A stretch of DNA of 64,000 nt from Haemophilus paraphrohaemolyticus. Its GTDB lineage: Bacteria > Pseudomonadota > Gammaproteobacteria > Enterobacterales > Pasteurellaceae. The notes beneath the pieces were generated by a model. It did not search any database, was not told the origin of the DNA, and was given only the letters and a program-made list of their open reading frames with translations. A program made the position numbers and the translations under genes. Location of the stretch: positions 62,001-126,000 of the forward strand of contig NZ_MUXX01000006.1 in assembly GCF_002015045.1 (NCBI RefSeq), given 5' to 3'. Positions 55,065-64,000 of this stretch are shown here, in pieces (position 1 is the stretch's first letter; each line of letters opens with the position of its first letter).

Positions 55065-56489
55065 TTAAGCTTTTTTCGCTTGTACACGTTTACCTAAAAT
55101 CACAGATAAACCAAATGCAACCACGAATGAAATTACCATACCGATTGAGTACATTGCAAGGCTATCTGGTTTGATTGAAGCGACACCTAAGAAGCCCGCT
55201 GCACCTAACGCAATCGCTTTCACGTTGAACGCTGCGATAAAGGCACTTGCTAAGCCAGAGCCAATCATCGCAGAGATGAATGCGTGGCGGTAACGTAAGT
55301 TCACACCGAACATTGCAGGCTCTGTGATACCTAATAAGGCTGAAACGCCTGATGGAATCGCTAAACCGCGTACTTTCGCATCTTTCATGGTGAAAGCCAC
55401 CCCTAAACACGCCGCACCTTGTGCGATGTTAGACATTGCCGCGATTGGGAAGATGAACGTACCGCCAGTGTGCACGATGTCCGCTAATAATTGGGTTTCT
55501 ACCGCAATAAAGGTTTGGTGCATACCTGTGATAACAATTGGTGCGTAGAAGGTACCGAAGATTGCCCCACCGAATACGCCTAAGTTATCGTATAACCAAG
55601 TCAATCCTGCAGAAATTAAGCTACCTGCTTCACGGCCGAATGGACCGATAACGGTAAATGCCAAGAAACCCGCGATGAACAATGAGAACATCGGGGTGAC
55701 AAGGTTATCTAGGTAAGAAGGGACAAACTTGCGGAAGCCTTTTTCAAGGGTTGCTAATACCCAAGCTGAAATGATTGTTGGGATTACCGTGCCTTGATAG
55801 CCCACTTTTTCGATTTCTAAACCCAGTACGTTCCAATATTTGATGTTGCCTTCCATTAAGGTTTTCGCATAGTTCCAACCATCAGCTAATGCAGGATGAA
55901 CTAAAAGCATACCAAGTGCCGCCCCTAAGAATGGATTACCGCCAAATTTACGGGTCGCTGAGAAACCGAGTAATACAGGTAAGAAGACGAATGGTGCATT
56001 TGCGATGGTGTTGATGAAATCCACTAAGTCCGATATTTCAGGATATTTGGTAACAACTGAATGCCCTTCCCAGAAGAAGCCGACCGAGGTTAGCATTGAG
56101 TGGATACCCATCAGCAAACCGCCTGCCACGATTGCAGGAATGATTGGCACGAAAATATCTGCTAAACCTTTCACCAAACGTTGTAATAATGGTTGGTTTG
56201 CCGCGCCTGCTGCAGCTACTTCGGAAGTAGACATATCGCCAATGCCCATTTGTTTTTGCATTTCCGCGTGGACTTTGTTTACCGTGCCAGAGCCAAAAAT
56301 AATTTGGTATTGACCGCTGGTAGAAAATTGACCTTTCACGCCCTCGATATTTTCGATAGCTTCTTTATCAACTTTAGACTCATCGGCAAGCGTTAAACGC
56401 AAGCGAGTTGCACAGTGTGCGAGAGTGGTAATATTCTCTTTACCACCCAATTTTGCGATGGTTTGTTCCGCAATTTTAGGGAAGTTCAT
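55065..56489 (-). CDS. scrA: PTS sucrose-type EIIBC permease
   Basis: 474-residue phosphotransferase permease without a EIIA domain. The N-terminal EIIB domain has ITTLAHCATRLRL with the phosphorylated Cys at about 27. The EIIC domain starts near 105 (FVPIIPAIVAGGLLMGI) and ends with VASIKPDSLAMYSIGM. The sequence resembles ScrA more than TreB, but a related sugar cannot be excluded. EIIA is probably supplied by Crr (61.2 kb). Upstream are a LacI-type operator shared with scrK and a perfect CRP site. It is 25 kb from scrKBR. Confidence 0.82.
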   Translation of the reverse strand: MNFPKIAEQTIAKLGGKENITTLAHCATRLRLTLADESKVDKEAIENIEGVKGQFSTSGQYQIIFGSGTVNKVHAEMQKQMGIGDMSTSEVAAAGAANQPLLQRLVKGLADIFVPIIPAIVAGGLLMGIHSMLTSVGFFWEGHSVVTKYPEISDLVDFINTIANAPFVFLPVLLGFSATRKFGGNPFLGAALGMLLVHPALADGWNYAKTLMEGNIKYWNVLGLEIEKVGYQGTVIPTIISAWVLATLEKGFRKFVPSYLDNLVTPMFSLFIAGFLAFTVIGPFGREAGSLISAGLTWLYDNLGVFGGAIFGTFYAPIVITGMHQTFIAVETQLLADIVHTGGTFIFPIAAMSNIAQGAACLGVAFTMKDAKVRGLAIPSGVSALLGITEPAMFGVNLRYRHAFISAMIGSGLASAFIAAFNVKAIALGAAGFLGVASIKPDSLAMYSIGMVISFVVAFGLSVILGKRVQAKKA

Positions 56490-56528
56490 AACGACCTCTT
56501 TTCATGAAAAATAAAACGTGGCTATTCT

Positions 56529-56546
56529 AACTAAAACGGTTTAGCT
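56529..56546. promoter_or_regulatory. Putative ScrR operator before scrA
   Basis: AACTAAAACGGTTTAGCT is a near-palindrome centred on CG, 40 bases before the gene. It matches the site before scrK at 14 of 18 positions. Confidence 0.65.
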
Positions 56547-56569
56547 AAAAAAGAAAAAAGTGTTGTAAA

Positions 56570-56585
56570 TGTGATTTAGTTCACA
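56570..56585 (-). promoter_or_regulatory. CRP site before scrA
   Basis: TGTGA-TTTAGT-TCACA is a perfect match to the CRP consensus TGTGA-N6-TCACA, 80-95 bases upstream of the gene. Confidence 0.85.
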
Positions 56586-56609
56586 AATTTTGCAAGAAAT
56601 CTGGAAAAT

Positions 56610-57242
56610 TTAACCGCTTACAATGCGTCCATTTTCTACACAGAGGATGCGATCAAACAACGTCCTGCTCTCTTCGATTTGATGGGTGACCATCAACAGC
56701 GTTAAATTCCGCTCTTGGCAAAGTTTGGCAACCAGTTGCTGAAGCTCTTCTCGGCGTTTGAGATCGAGTGCGGAGAAAGGTTCGTCCAGCAACAAAATCG
56801 GTTTATCGCGTAGCAGCGTGCGAGCCAGTGCAACCCGCTGTTTTTGCCCGCCTGAAAGCTGATCGGCTCGACGTGCTAAAAATTCGGCAATCCCCATTTT
56901 ATTTGCAATCTCCGCCACTTGTGCTTTTTGTCCTGCGTTCAGTTTTAAGCTCGAGACTAATGCCAAGCCGATATTTTGCTCCACCGTTAAATGCGGAAAA
57001 AGGTTGTTATCTTGGAATAACATCGAAACAGGACGGCTTGCCACCTCCGTTTGAGTGTGATTGCAATTATTCAGCCAAATTTCACCGCTTGTCGGCAAAT
57101 CAAAGCCTGCGATGAGGTTAAGCAGTGTGCTTTTGCCTGCCCCGCTTTCGCCAATAATTGCCACACGCTCGCCTTTTTGAACGGACAGCGTGAACTGCAT
57201 CGGCATTTGTTTGTAATTAAAAGTGATATTAAGGTTTATCAT
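56610..57242 (-). CDS. thiQ: Thiamine ABC transporter ATPase
   Basis: 210-residue ABC ATPase. Walker [15 protein letters not shown]-loop [12 protein letters not shown], signature [13 protein letters not shown], Walker [13 protein letters not shown] and switch His MVTHQ. ATG 57242 overlaps the end of thiP, marking a coupled pair. Short ATPase typical of ThiQ. Assignment rests on the thiP neighbour. Confidence 0.88.
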   Translation of the reverse strand: MINLNITFNYKQMPMQFTLSVQKGERVAIIGESGAGKSTLLNLIAGFDLPTSGEIWLNNCNHTQTEVASRPVSMLFQDNNLFPHLTVEQNIGLALVSSLKLNAGQKAQVAEIANKMGIAEFLARRADQLSGGQKQRVALARTLLRDKPILLLDEPFSALDLKRREELQQLVAKLCQERNLTLLMVTHQIEESRTLFDRILCVENGRIVSG

Positions 57243-57246
57243 ATTT

Positions 57247-58815
57247 TTATTCTTTTTTTGAAAACAAAAACGGCAATAGTGCAAATAACATCAGTATCAA
57301 GGCGGTTACGGAGGCATCTTCAGTGCGGTAGCTGCCAAGTTGCTGGTAGAGTAAATATGGAAGTGTGCTGAAATCTGGGCTGCCGAAAAAAGCAATTACC
57401 GCAAAGCTACCAAGGCTTGAAGACATTGCAAGAATAAAAGCATTTGCAAGCGGTCGAATGAGGTAATACTTTTCCGCAATCCACCAACGTTGAAAGCCCG
57501 ATAGCCCGAGGCTTTGAGCAAGTTTATCTTGAGCGTTAAAAATTTCCCACATGGCAGAGAAAATAGCTGGGTAAACAAACGGAATCAGGATAATACCGTT
57601 CATTACTCCAACCAAAATGAGCAGTTGAGCAGTAGAGAGTGTGATGTTCATCAGCAATAAAAATAATCCAACTGCGAGTAAAAACACGGGCAAGATCAGT
57701 GGATAAGTGGAAATACTACTTAACATCGCATGTAGAAAACGCTGTTTGCGATAAAGTAATTGGCGGGCTTCAAGGGCGATAAGGTAAGTCGTCCCAATGG
57801 CAGTGATGGACGCAATGAGGCTAATCAGTAATGAAAAGAGTGTCGCTTCCCAAAGTTCTGCTTTTGCAAGGCGTTGCCAAAACTCTGAAACAGAAATACC
57901 CGTCCAAACGACACTGATAAGCGGTAGTAAAATCAACAAAGTTTGCAAAATCAGAATGCTGAGTAATCTAAGTTTACGGCTACCTACTAAACGTGGCTTC
58001 CACAGTTCAACGTTGGTGGTTTGGTTGCTTTGCTTTAAAGCACGTTGTGAGAAAAAAAATAGCAAACCTTGCAGCACAATGCCGACCGCTAATTGCAACA
58101 TTATCAGCATCACGGCTTTAGCAAAATCAAACTCAAAACTCACCGCTTGATAAATCGCTACTTCTAGCGTGCTATATTTAGGCCCTCCGCCAAGCATTAA
58201 GACGATAGGGAAACTAGTAAAGCAGATCATAAAAATCGTTAGAAACACATAGGGCAGAATGCGTTTAAACATAGGAAATTCAACAATACGGAAATAATTC
58301 CAACCCGAAAGGTTAAGTTGTGCTGAAAGTTGGTATTGGCTAGACGGAATGAGGGCAAGTGCTTCCACACAATATTTCGTTACAAGCGGAATGTTGAGTA
58401 AACCGTGCGCAATAAGAATGCCTTGTAAGCCGTAAATATTGGAGTGCCAATCAATACCAATCCACTTCATTACTTGTGCGATCCAACCTGAATTGCCCCA
58501 AATACCAATCACGGCAAAAATAATCACAAGTGAAGGGAGTGACCAAACAAAAAGAATGCTTTTATAAAGCCAGGTTTTGCCTTTAAATTCTAGGTAGAAA
58601 AAGGCTTTGGCAAGCAATATACCGAGAATGGTAGAAATACTGGCAGAAAGCACCGCTTGTAGAAGGCTATATTTGAGGATAGGCAAGGTTTCTGTCAGCG
58701 AAAAGAGCGTGTCTTCTTGGCGGTTATCCATCAATGCCCATAAACTAAAGGCGTAAAGCAATACAATGGTTGCGTAAAGTAGCCAAGCGGTGATTTTGGT
58801 AAGGTTATTGAACAT
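57247..58815 (-). CDS. thiP: Thiamine ABC transporter permease
   Basis: About 522-residue inner-membrane permease formed of two fused six-segment halves, each with an ABC-contacting loop ([40 protein letters not shown]). [20 protein letters not shown], then EVAIYQAV, is highly typical of ThiP. GTG at 58854 would add 13 residues; ATG 58815 is chosen though neither has a strong ribosome site. No TPP riboswitch is seen in the 207 bases upstream, and thiB is 55 kb away. Confidence 0.88.
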   Translation of the reverse strand: MFNNLTKITAWLLYATIVLLYAFSLWALMDNRQEDTLFSLTETLPILKYSLLQAVLSASISTILGILLAKAFFYLEFKGKTWLYKSILFVWSLPSLVIIFAVIGIWGNSGWIAQVMKWIGIDWHSNIYGLQGILIAHGLLNIPLVTKYCVEALALIPSSQYQLSAQLNLSGWNYFRIVEFPMFKRILPYVFLTIFMICFTSFPIVLMLGGGPKYSTLEVAIYQAVSFEFDFAKAVMLIMLQLAVGIVLQGLLFFFSQRALKQSNQTTNVELWKPRLVGSRKLRLLSILILQTLLILLPLISVVWTGISVSEFWQRLAKAELWEATLFSLLISLIASITAIGTTYLIALEARQLLYRKQRFLHAMLSSISTYPLILPVFLLAVGLFLLLMNITLSTAQLLILVGVMNGIILIPFVYPAIFSAMWEIFNAQDKLAQSLGLSGFQRWWIAEKYYLIRPLANAFILAMSSSLGSFAVIAFFGSPDFSTLPYLLYQQLGSYRTEDASVTALILMLFALLPFLFSKKE

Positions 58816-58954
58816 TGAAATACACTTTTTAAATAAACAGCAAAATTCTATCACTTTTCAACCGCTTGTTGGCTGAAAATTAGCCTTATTTTGTAATATA
58901 AATGTCAAAAAATCGTTAAATTAGCTGAATCACTATACAAATTTCGCGGAAAAA

Positions 58955-58970
58955 TGTGAACTCTATCACG
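58955..58970 (+). promoter_or_regulatory. CRP site before ptsH
   Basis: TGTGA-ACTCTA-TCACG matches the CRP consensus at 9 of 10 core positions, about 95 bases before ptsH, as expected for a pts operon. Confidence 0.75.
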
Positions 58971-59062
58971 TTTTTTTATTTTTTATCGTGAATTTATATT
59001 CATTTTATAGTAAAGTGCAGGCAGTTTAAAACTTATATTCTTTACGTAGAGAGGAAAATATT

Positions 59063-59323
59063 ATGGCGTATTCTAAAGACGTTGTTATTACAGCTCCAAG
59101 TGGTTTACACACTCGCCCAGCAGCTGAATTTGTGAAAGCAGCAAAAGGTTTCGTTTCAGACATTACTGTCACTTCAAGCGGTAAATCTGCAAGTGCCAAA
59201 AGCTTATTTAAACTTCAAACTTTAGGTTTAACGCAAGGCACGAACATTACGATTACCGCAGAAGGCGAAGATGAGCAAAAAGCGGTGGATTTCTTAGTCG
59301 ATTTAATCCCAACTTTAGAATAA
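59063..59323 (+). CDS. ptsH: Phosphocarrier protein HPr
   Basis: 86 residues. [18 protein letters not shown] holds the phosphorylated His (about 16), and [17 protein letters not shown] the Ser site region. Passes phosphate from EI to sugar EIIA domains. AGAGAGGA upstream. First of ptsH-ptsI-crr. Confidence 0.98.
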   Translation: MAYSKDVVITAPSGLHTRPAAEFVKAAKGFVSDITVTSSGKSASAKSLFKLQTLGLTQGTNITITAEGEDEQKAVDFLVDLIPTLE

Positions 59324-59397
59324 TCCTACCTTTATTGTTCCTATGGCAAGTTTCGGCTTGCCATTGTTTTTACACTACTTTTTAAAAGGATAACATT

Positions 59398-61119
59398 ATG
59401 ATTTCAGGTATTTCAGCCTCTCCTGGTATTGTTTTTGGTAAGGCATTAGTTTTAAAAGAAGAGCCGATTATTCTTAACACTCACAAGATCACCTCAGATC
59501 AGGTTGATGCTGAAGTCGCGAAATTCTTTGATGGTCGTGCAAAAGCCGCAGCACAATTAACCGCGATTCACGAGAAAGCCTTACGCACATTAGGCGAAGA
59601 GAAAGCGGCGATCTTTGAAGGGCATTTAATGCTTTTAGAAGATGAAGAGTTAGAAGAAGAGATCGTAGGCTATATTAACGATAATTTATCAACAGCAGAT
59701 GTAGCGGCAAGCAAAGTAATCGATCAGCAAGTTGCAGTACTTTCAGAAATTGATGATGAGTATTTAAAAGAGCGTGCAGGCGATATGCGTGATATTGGTA
59801 ACCGTTTATTACGCAATATTTTAGGAATGCATATTGTAGATTTAGGTGATATCCAAGAAGAAGCAATTCTTGTGGCTTACGATTTAACACCATCTGAAAC
59901 GGCTCAATTAAACCTTGAAAAAGTATTAGGTTTTGTGACTGATATTGGTGGTCGTACCTCTCATACCTCAATTATGGCTCGTTCATTAGAATTGCCTGCA
60001 ATCGTAGGAATAAATGATATCACAGCTCGCGTAAACACAGGTGATTTACTAATCTTAGATGCGGAAAATAACCAAATCCATATCAACCCGTCTGAAGCGC
60101 AAATCAATGAATTCAAAACAACACAAGCTCGTATTGCTACAGAAAAAGCAGAATTAGCGAAATTAAAAGATTTACCAGCAGAAACTTTAGATGGCCATCG
60201 CGTTGAAGTTGCTGGTAATATCGGTACTATCCGTGATGTGGATGGCGTATTACGTAATGGTGGGGAGTCTGTTGGCTTATACCGTACCGAATTTCTTTTT
60301 ATGGATCGTAGCGAATTACCAGATGAAGAAGAGCAGTTCCAAGCTTATAAAGAGATCGTGGAAGCAATGGGTGGTAAACAAGTTGTCCTTCGTACCATGG
60401 ATATCGGAGGTGATAAAGAGTTACCATACTTAGATTTACCAAAAGAGATGAACCCATTCTTGGGCTGGCGTGCTGTGCGTATTGGTTTAACACGTCGCGA
60501 AATTTTAGATACTCAATTACGTGCGGTATTACGTGCTTCGGCATTCGGTAAATTAGCAGTAATGTTCCCGATGATTATCTCAGTTGAAGAAATCCGCGAA
60601 TTAAAATCTATCGTGGCAACTTTAAAAGAACAGCTTCGTTCAGAAGGCAAAGCATTTGATGAGAACTTACAATTAGGCGTGATGGTAGAAACGCCATCAG
60701 CTGCAGTAAATGCGCGTCACCTTGCGAAGGAAGTCGATTTCTTTAGTATCGGTACCAACGACTTAACTCAATATACTTTAGCAGTAGACCGCGGTAACGA
60801 AATCATTGCGCACTTATACAACCCATTAACCCCATCTGTGTTGAACTTAATCAAACAAGTGATTGACGCTTCACATGCTGAAGGTAAATGGACGGGGATG
60901 TGTGGTGAATTAGCGGGTGATGTACGTGCAACTGCATTATTGCTTGGTATGGGCTTAGATGAGTTCAGTATGAGTGGTATTTCTGTACCGCACGTGAAAA
61001 AATTGGCTCGTTCAATCAACTATGCAGATGCAAAAGCATTAGCAGATGAAGCATTAGCTCAACCAACTGCTGCAGACATCGAGCGTTTAGTAAACGATTT
61101 CTACGCAAAATTAAGCTAG
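59398..61119 (+). CDS. ptsI: PTS enzyme I
   Basis: 573-residue phosphoenolpyruvate-protein phosphotransferase. The phosphorylated His is in [20 protein letters not shown] (near 189), and the PEP-binding part carries [25 protein letters not shown] and GMCGELAGD. Length matches E. coli (575). 74 bases after ptsH. Confidence 0.98.
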   Translation: MISGISASPGIVFGKALVLKEEPIILNTHKITSDQVDAEVAKFFDGRAKAAAQLTAIHEKALRTLGEEKAAIFEGHLMLLEDEELEEEIVGYINDNLSTADVAASKVIDQQVAVLSEIDDEYLKERAGDMRDIGNRLLRNILGMHIVDLGDIQEEAILVAYDLTPSETAQLNLEKVLGFVTDIGGRTSHTSIMARSLELPAIVGINDITARVNTGDLLILDAENNQIHINPSEAQINEFKTTQARIATEKAELAKLKDLPAETLDGHRVEVAGNIGTIRDVDGVLRNGGESVGLYRTEFLFMDRSELPDEEEQFQAYKEIVEAMGGKQVVLRTMDIGGDKELPYLDLPKEMNPFLGWRAVRIGLTRREILDTQLRAVLRASAFGKLAVMFPMIISVEEIRELKSIVATLKEQLRSEGKAFDENLQLGVMVETPSAAVNARHLAKEVDFFSIGTNDLTQYTLAVDRGNEIIAHLYNPLTPSVLNLIKQVIDASHAEGKWTGMCGELAGDVRATALLLGMGLDEFSMSGISVPHVKKLARSINYADAKALADEALAQPTAADIERLVNDFYAKLS

Positions 61120-61198
61120 TTTTAATTAAAAAGCATACAAAAACGAAATTCTCGTATAAAATATATGAAAGTTTTGTTTTATATAACGGAGATCCCCT

Positions 61199-61699
61199 AT
61201 GAGTTTTTTAAGTAAATTATTTGGTTCTAAACAAAAAGAAGCAAAAGAAATTCAAATCATCGCCCCACTTTCTGGTGAAATCGTGAACATCGAAGATGTG
61301 CCAGATGTGGTTTTCTCTGAGAAAATCGTAGGTGATGGCGTAGCAATCCGCCCAGCAGGCGATACTATCGTGGCACCAGTAAACGGTACTATCGGTAAAA
61401 TTTTCGAAACTAACCACGCGTTCTCAATTGAATCTGAAGATGGTGTTGAGTTATTTGTTCACTTTGGTATCGATACCGTTGAATTAAAAGGTGAAGGTTT
61501 CACTCGTATCGCGGAAGAAGGTCAAACCGTTAAAGTGGGTGAGCCAATTATCAAATTTGACTTAGCGACTTTAGAAGCGAAAGCAAAATCTGTATTAACC
61601 CCTGTTGTGATTTCTAATATGGATGAAATTGCGAACCTTGAAAAACGTTCAGGTTCTGTAGTTGAAGGTGAAACAGTTGTTTTAACCTTAACAAAATAA
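61199..61699 (+). CDS. crr: Glucose-type PTS EIIA
   Basis: 166 residues. [20 protein letters not shown], then the phosphorylation site [17 protein letters not shown] with active His and partner His. It serves EII permeases lacking EIIA, here probably the sucrose EIIBC at 55 kb, and controls adenylate cyclase in relatives. GGAGA upstream. Confidence 0.97.
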   Translation: MSFLSKLFGSKQKEAKEIQIIAPLSGEIVNIEDVPDVVFSEKIVGDGVAIRPAGDTIVAPVNGTIGKIFETNHAFSIESEDGVELFVHFGIDTVELKGEGFTRIAEEGQTVKVGEPIIKFDLATLEAKAKSVLTPVVISNMDEIANLEKRSGSVVEGETVVLTLTK

Positions 61700-61710
61700 T
61701 CATTAAAAAT

Positions 61711-61735
61711 GCCCGCTTGTAGCGGGCTTTTTTTA
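61711..61735 (+). terminator. Terminator of the pts operon
   Basis: GCCCGC-TTGTA-GCGGGC followed by TTTTTTT. Also close to the end of convergent rpoH. Confidence 0.93.
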
Positions 61736-61764
61736 TGTTTTCGCTTAATGCTTACACTTCCAAA

Positions 61765-62724
61765 CTAAATCGCATCTTTGATTTTCTTCAAAGCTGCATT
61801 TTCTAACTGACGCACACGCTCTGCTGAAATACCATATTTCGCGGCTAAATCGTGTAGTGTAAGCTTATTCTCATCTAACCAACGAGTTTTGATAATATCT
61901 TGGCTGCGTTCATCTAGCGTAGATAGTGCGTAGACTAATTTCGCGGTCGCCTCACCTGTATATTCGGCATTTTCTAAATCATCAGCAAAGTTTGAACTAT
62001 TGTCTTCCAAATACATTGAAGGCGTGTAAGCCTCGTCATCATCTTCACCAACAGGTAGATCAAAACCGAGATCTTGCCCAGTCATTCGGGATTCCATCTC
62101 ACGTACTTCATCTTCTGATACCCCAAGATCTGCGGCGACTTTTTTGATTTCTTCTTCATTAAACCACGCCAAGCGGTTTTTATTTTTACGTAAATTGAAA
62201 AAGAGTTTACGCTGTGCTTTGGTCGTCGCTACTTTCACAATACGCCAGTTTTTCAACACATATTCGTGAATTTCTGCTTTAACCCAGTGCACAGCAAAAG
62301 AAACCAAGCGTACGCCTACATTTGGATCGAAGCGTTTTACCGCTTTCATTAAGCCAATATTGCCCTCTTGGATCAAATCTGCTAAAGGCAAGCCATAACC
62401 CAAATAGCCACGAGCGATATGAATCACAAAGCGCATATGCGATAAAATCAGCTGCTTTGCCGCTTCAACATCTTCATCATAATAATAACGCTCCGCCAGC
62501 TCCTTTTCTTGTTCGGCAGATAAAATCGGATATTGATTTGCCATACGGATGTAGCTATCCAAATTGCCTGTTGTGACAGGCATTCCTCCCGAAAGCAAGG
62601 CTGGATGCATTGCTTCGGTTTTATCCCCACTTTCAGCGGCTAATTCTGCCTCATCAATCTCTTCCGGCTCAACAGCTTCAGGTTCAATTACTTCAGCGTC
62701 TTCAATATCGTCAAATTTCTTCAT
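61765..62724 (-). CDS. rpoH: Heat-shock sigma factor RpoH
   Basis: 319-residue sigma-32. Region 2: [39 protein letters not shown], then [19 protein letters not shown]; the RpoH box [10 protein letters not shown]; region 4: [23 protein letters not shown] 62724 has AAGGAAGAAG upstream. The first 53 residues before [10 protein letters not shown] form an acidic extension ([20 protein letters not shown]), about 39 residues longer than in E. coli. Divergent from ssrA. Confidence 0.96.
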   Translation of the reverse strand: MKKFDDIEDAEVIEPEAVEPEEIDEAELAAESGDKTEAMHPALLSGGMPVTTGNLDSYIRMANQYPILSAEQEKELAERYYYDEDVEAAKQLILSHMRFVIHIARGYLGYGLPLADLIQEGNIGLMKAVKRFDPNVGVRLVSFAVHWVKAEIHEYVLKNWRIVKVATTKAQRKLFFNLRKNKNRLAWFNEEEIKKVAADLGVSEDEVREMESRMTGQDLGFDLPVGEDDDEAYTPSMYLEDNSSNFADDLENAEYTGEATAKLVYALSTLDERSQDIIKTRWLDENKLTLHDLAAKYGISAERVRQLENAALKKIKDAI

Positions 62725-62760
62725 CTTCTTCCTTGTAATTTGCGTTGTTTTGCAAAAAAG

Positions 62761-62790
62761 TTTACAGATCATACCGCTTTCTGCTAAAAT
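62761..62790 (+). promoter_or_regulatory. ssrA promoter
   Basis: TTTACA (62761-62766) and TAAAAT (62785-62790) with 18-base spacing, 14 bases before the mature tmRNA 5' end. Confidence 0.55.
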
Positions 62791-62804
62791 TACCAAACTT
62801 TTTG

Positions 62805-63171
62805 GGGGCTGATTCTGGATTCGACGGGATTAGCAAAGTCCAAGGTGCACGTCGAGGTGCGGTAGGCCTCGTAAACAAACCGCAAAAAAATAGTCGCAAA
62901 CGACGAACAATTCGCTTTAGCAGCTTAATAACCTGCCTTAAAGCCTTATCGCCTCAGCTTCCGCTCGTAAGACGAGGAGTTCGATAAGTCACCCAAAACG
63001 AGATCGTGTGGACGCCACCGTTTGAGGATCAAAACACTAAATTAAATCAAACTAGCTTATTTCTTGCGTGTCTGTCCGCTGGAGGTAAGTGAAATTAAAG
63101 ACGAGACTAAACGTGTAGTACTGAAGATGGAGTAATTTCGGACGGGGGTTCAAATCCCCCCAGCTCCACCA
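62805..63171 (+). ncRNA. ssrA: Transfer-messenger RNA
   Basis: About 367 nt. The 5' end GGGGCTGATTCTGGATTCGA pairs with the 3' CAGCTCCACCA (CCA encoded), and GGTTCAAATCC forms the T arm. The tag frame begins at the resume codon GCA 62896 and encodes ANDEQFALAA, ended by TAA TAA (62926-62931). Frees stalled ribosomes and marks products for proteolysis. Its 3' end is the probable attachment site of the element beginning downstream. Confidence 0.97.
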
Positions 63172-63205
63172 AATCGGATACCTAAGCGGTTCAAAATGAA
63201 CCTAT

Positions 63206-63238
63206 AAAGCCTTGAGCCACAACGGTTTGAGGCTTTTT
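63206..63238 (+). terminator. Terminator after ssrA
   Basis: AAAGCCTTGAGCC pairs with GGTTTGAGGCTTT over 13 positions (some G-T) around ACAAC, then TTTTT. Confidence 0.85.
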
Positions 63239-63284
63239 TGTTGTCCTAAGCGTACCTATTAGAACCTATCGAATCCTTGAGTTT

Positions 63285-63435
63285 TAGTAACACAGATAGT
63301 AACATAACTTTTGTAGAGCAAATTTCCGTGTTACTAAAAATAGTGTTATGCCTTGCGTTGCAACGCTTCCAGAGGTTTATTTACTTAGTAACACGGTTAT
63401 TTTTTTTAGTAACACAATCATTTTGTTAGTAACAC
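63285..63435. repeat. TAGTAACAC repeats beside the integrase (possible arm-type sites)
   Basis: Copies of TAGTAACAC at 63285, 63297 (last base T), 63386, 63407 and 63427, plus one inverted copy at 63328-63336. The last three are 20-21 bases apart, about two helical turns. They lie between the ssrA end and the integrase start. This fits arm sites for integrase/excisionase or an operator of the int promoter. Confidence 0.7.
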
Positions 63436-63444
63436 GGGGGAGTT

Positions 63445-64000
63445 ATGGCACGAATCACGCCATCATTGACCGCTACACAGATAGAAAAAGCCAAATCAAA
63501 ATCTGATGTTTACACGCTCACAGACGGGCAGGGGCTTTTTTTGCGAATTTTCCCAAATGGACGTAAAACTTGGTTGTTTAACTATTACCGACCAATTACA
63601 AAGAAGAGAAATAATTTATCTTTTGGCGATTATCCATCGGTAAGTTTGCAAGATGCAAGAATTAAGCGGGCTGAATGCCGTGAGTTATTGGCAAAAGGCA
63701 TTGATCCGCAAGACCACCGAGAACAACAGCAACAGGCACAACAAGCGGAACTGTTGAGCACTTACGAGGCGGTGGCGTGGGCGTGGTTTGAGTATCGCAA
63801 AAGTAAACGTAACTTTTCAGAGGGCTATCAGAAAGATGTTGAAAGCCTAATAAGAAGAAACCTCTTGCCACATTTTGGACACTTGCCAATTTCACAGATT
63901 ACTGCACCGATGGCGTTAAAAGCGTTCAAGCAATATCAAGATGATGGAAAACTAGAGAAGTTAAAGCGGACGATTCAAAAGCATAATGAGATAATGACTT
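63445..64000 (+). CDS. Tyrosine recombinase/integrase, N-terminal part
   Basis: 185 codons, open at the window end. MARITPSLTATQIEKAKSKS, then DGQGLFLRIFPNGRKTWLFN, is the Arm DNA-binding domain (DUF4102) of P4/CP4-57-type integrases. A Gln-rich linker and the start of the core-binding domain follow (YEAVAWAWFEYRKSKRNFSE). The catalytic R-H-R-Y residues lie beyond the window. GGGGGAG before ATG 63445. Its place next to ssrA matches elements that integrate into tmRNA genes. Confidence 0.93.
   Translation, partial: MARITPSLTATQIEKAKSKSDVYTLTDGQGLFLRIFPNGRKTWLFNYYRPITKKRNNLSFGDYPSVSLQDARIKRAECRELLAKGIDPQDHREQQQQAQQAELLSTYEAVAWAWFEYRKSKRNFSEGYQKDVESLIRRNLLPHFGHLPISQITAPMALKAFKQYQDDGKLEKLKRTIQKHNEIMT

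Noticed and set aside
58860..59060. Cra/FruR site before ptsH
   Set aside because: Only one half-site (AGCTGAATC) is present; the other half is missing.
63285..63435. TAGTAACAC repeats as a CRISPR array
   Set aside because: Units are only 9-11 bases, irregularly spaced, in both orientations and without spacers of constant length or cas genes.

Overview
The window is a stretch of chromosome from a member of the Pasteurellaceae. More than twenty copies of the 9-mer ACAAGCGGT (or its complement ACCGCTTGT) occur in genes and, as inverted pairs, in terminators. This is the DNA-uptake signal of the Actinobacillus pleuropneumoniae / Mannheimia / Haemophilus ducreyi branch, not the Haemophilus influenzae branch (AAGTGCGGT). 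Gene content (cysQ-zwf-pgl-gnd, rpsU-dnaG, rpsF-priB-rpsR-rplI, mgsA-yccS, ptsHI-crr, comM) fits, and a Mannheimia-like species is my best guess, by inference. Genes are AT-rich and tightly packed; no rRNA or tRNA gene was seen.

Layout. 1-2.8 kb: pcnB (non-AUG ATT start), dksA, and thiB behind a TPP riboswitch. 2.8-4 kb: a cytosine-deaminase-like amidohydrolase behind a PurR-like site and a leader terminator. 4.1-6.9 kb: a decayed IS3-family element and a DUF262/DUF1524 (GmrSD-like) putative defence gene. 7-16.3 kb: thrC, mgsA, yccS, a small membrane protein, hfq-hflX, a FecCD permease, nudE, cysQ. 16.4-22.6 kb: pentose-phosphate cluster zwf, pgl, GNAT, small protein, AAHS-type MFS carrier, gnd. 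22.7-26.2 kb: dnaG-rpsU and an O-antigen-ligase-like gene. 26.3-30.3 kb: sucrose operon scrK-scrB-scrR, ending in a thioredoxin-like gene whose first active-site Cys codon is TGA. 30.4-37.3 kb: nirK, a TRIC-family membrane protein, two tiny ORFs, a DUF417 protein, a DUF535 protein, grxD, recR, ybaB, purD. 37.5-43.6 kb: rpsF-priB-rpsR-rplI, a lipoprotein with a damaged 5' end, valS, an AT-rich PLD-nuclease-like gene, yqfB. 44-50 kb: satP behind stacked hairpins, potD, a LysR remnant, glutathionylspermidine synthetase/amidase, mqo. 50.2-56.5 kb: two small genes, an IS-end relic, comM, eda, pqiA, sucrose-type PTS EIIBC. 56.6-61.7 kb: thiP-thiQ and ptsH-ptsI-crr. 61.8-64 kb: rpoH, tmRNA (tag ANDEQFALAA), and a tyrosine integrase running off the end beside ssrA, the edge of an integrated element.

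How genes work together. Sucrose use is split: EIIBC (55-56.5 kb), its EIIA partner Crr (61 kb), and hydrolase, fructokinase and repressor (26.8-30.3 kb). The two scr loci share a LacI-type operator, and the EIIBC gene also has a perfect CRP site. Thiamine uptake is also split: thiB with its riboswitch at 2 kb, thiPQ at 57 kb. Spermidine import (potD) lies near glutathionylspermidine synthesis. Competence is represented by comM with a CRP-S-like site and by the dense uptake signals.

Most notable: the probable UxxC selenoprotein at 26.3-26.8 kb, the integrase arm-site-like repeats beside ssrA, the stacked hairpins before satP, the shared LacI-type operators, a PLD-nuclease gene that one extra T would extend to an ATG start, and genes that seem to lack an ordinary start codon (pcnB, hflX, a small membrane ORF).
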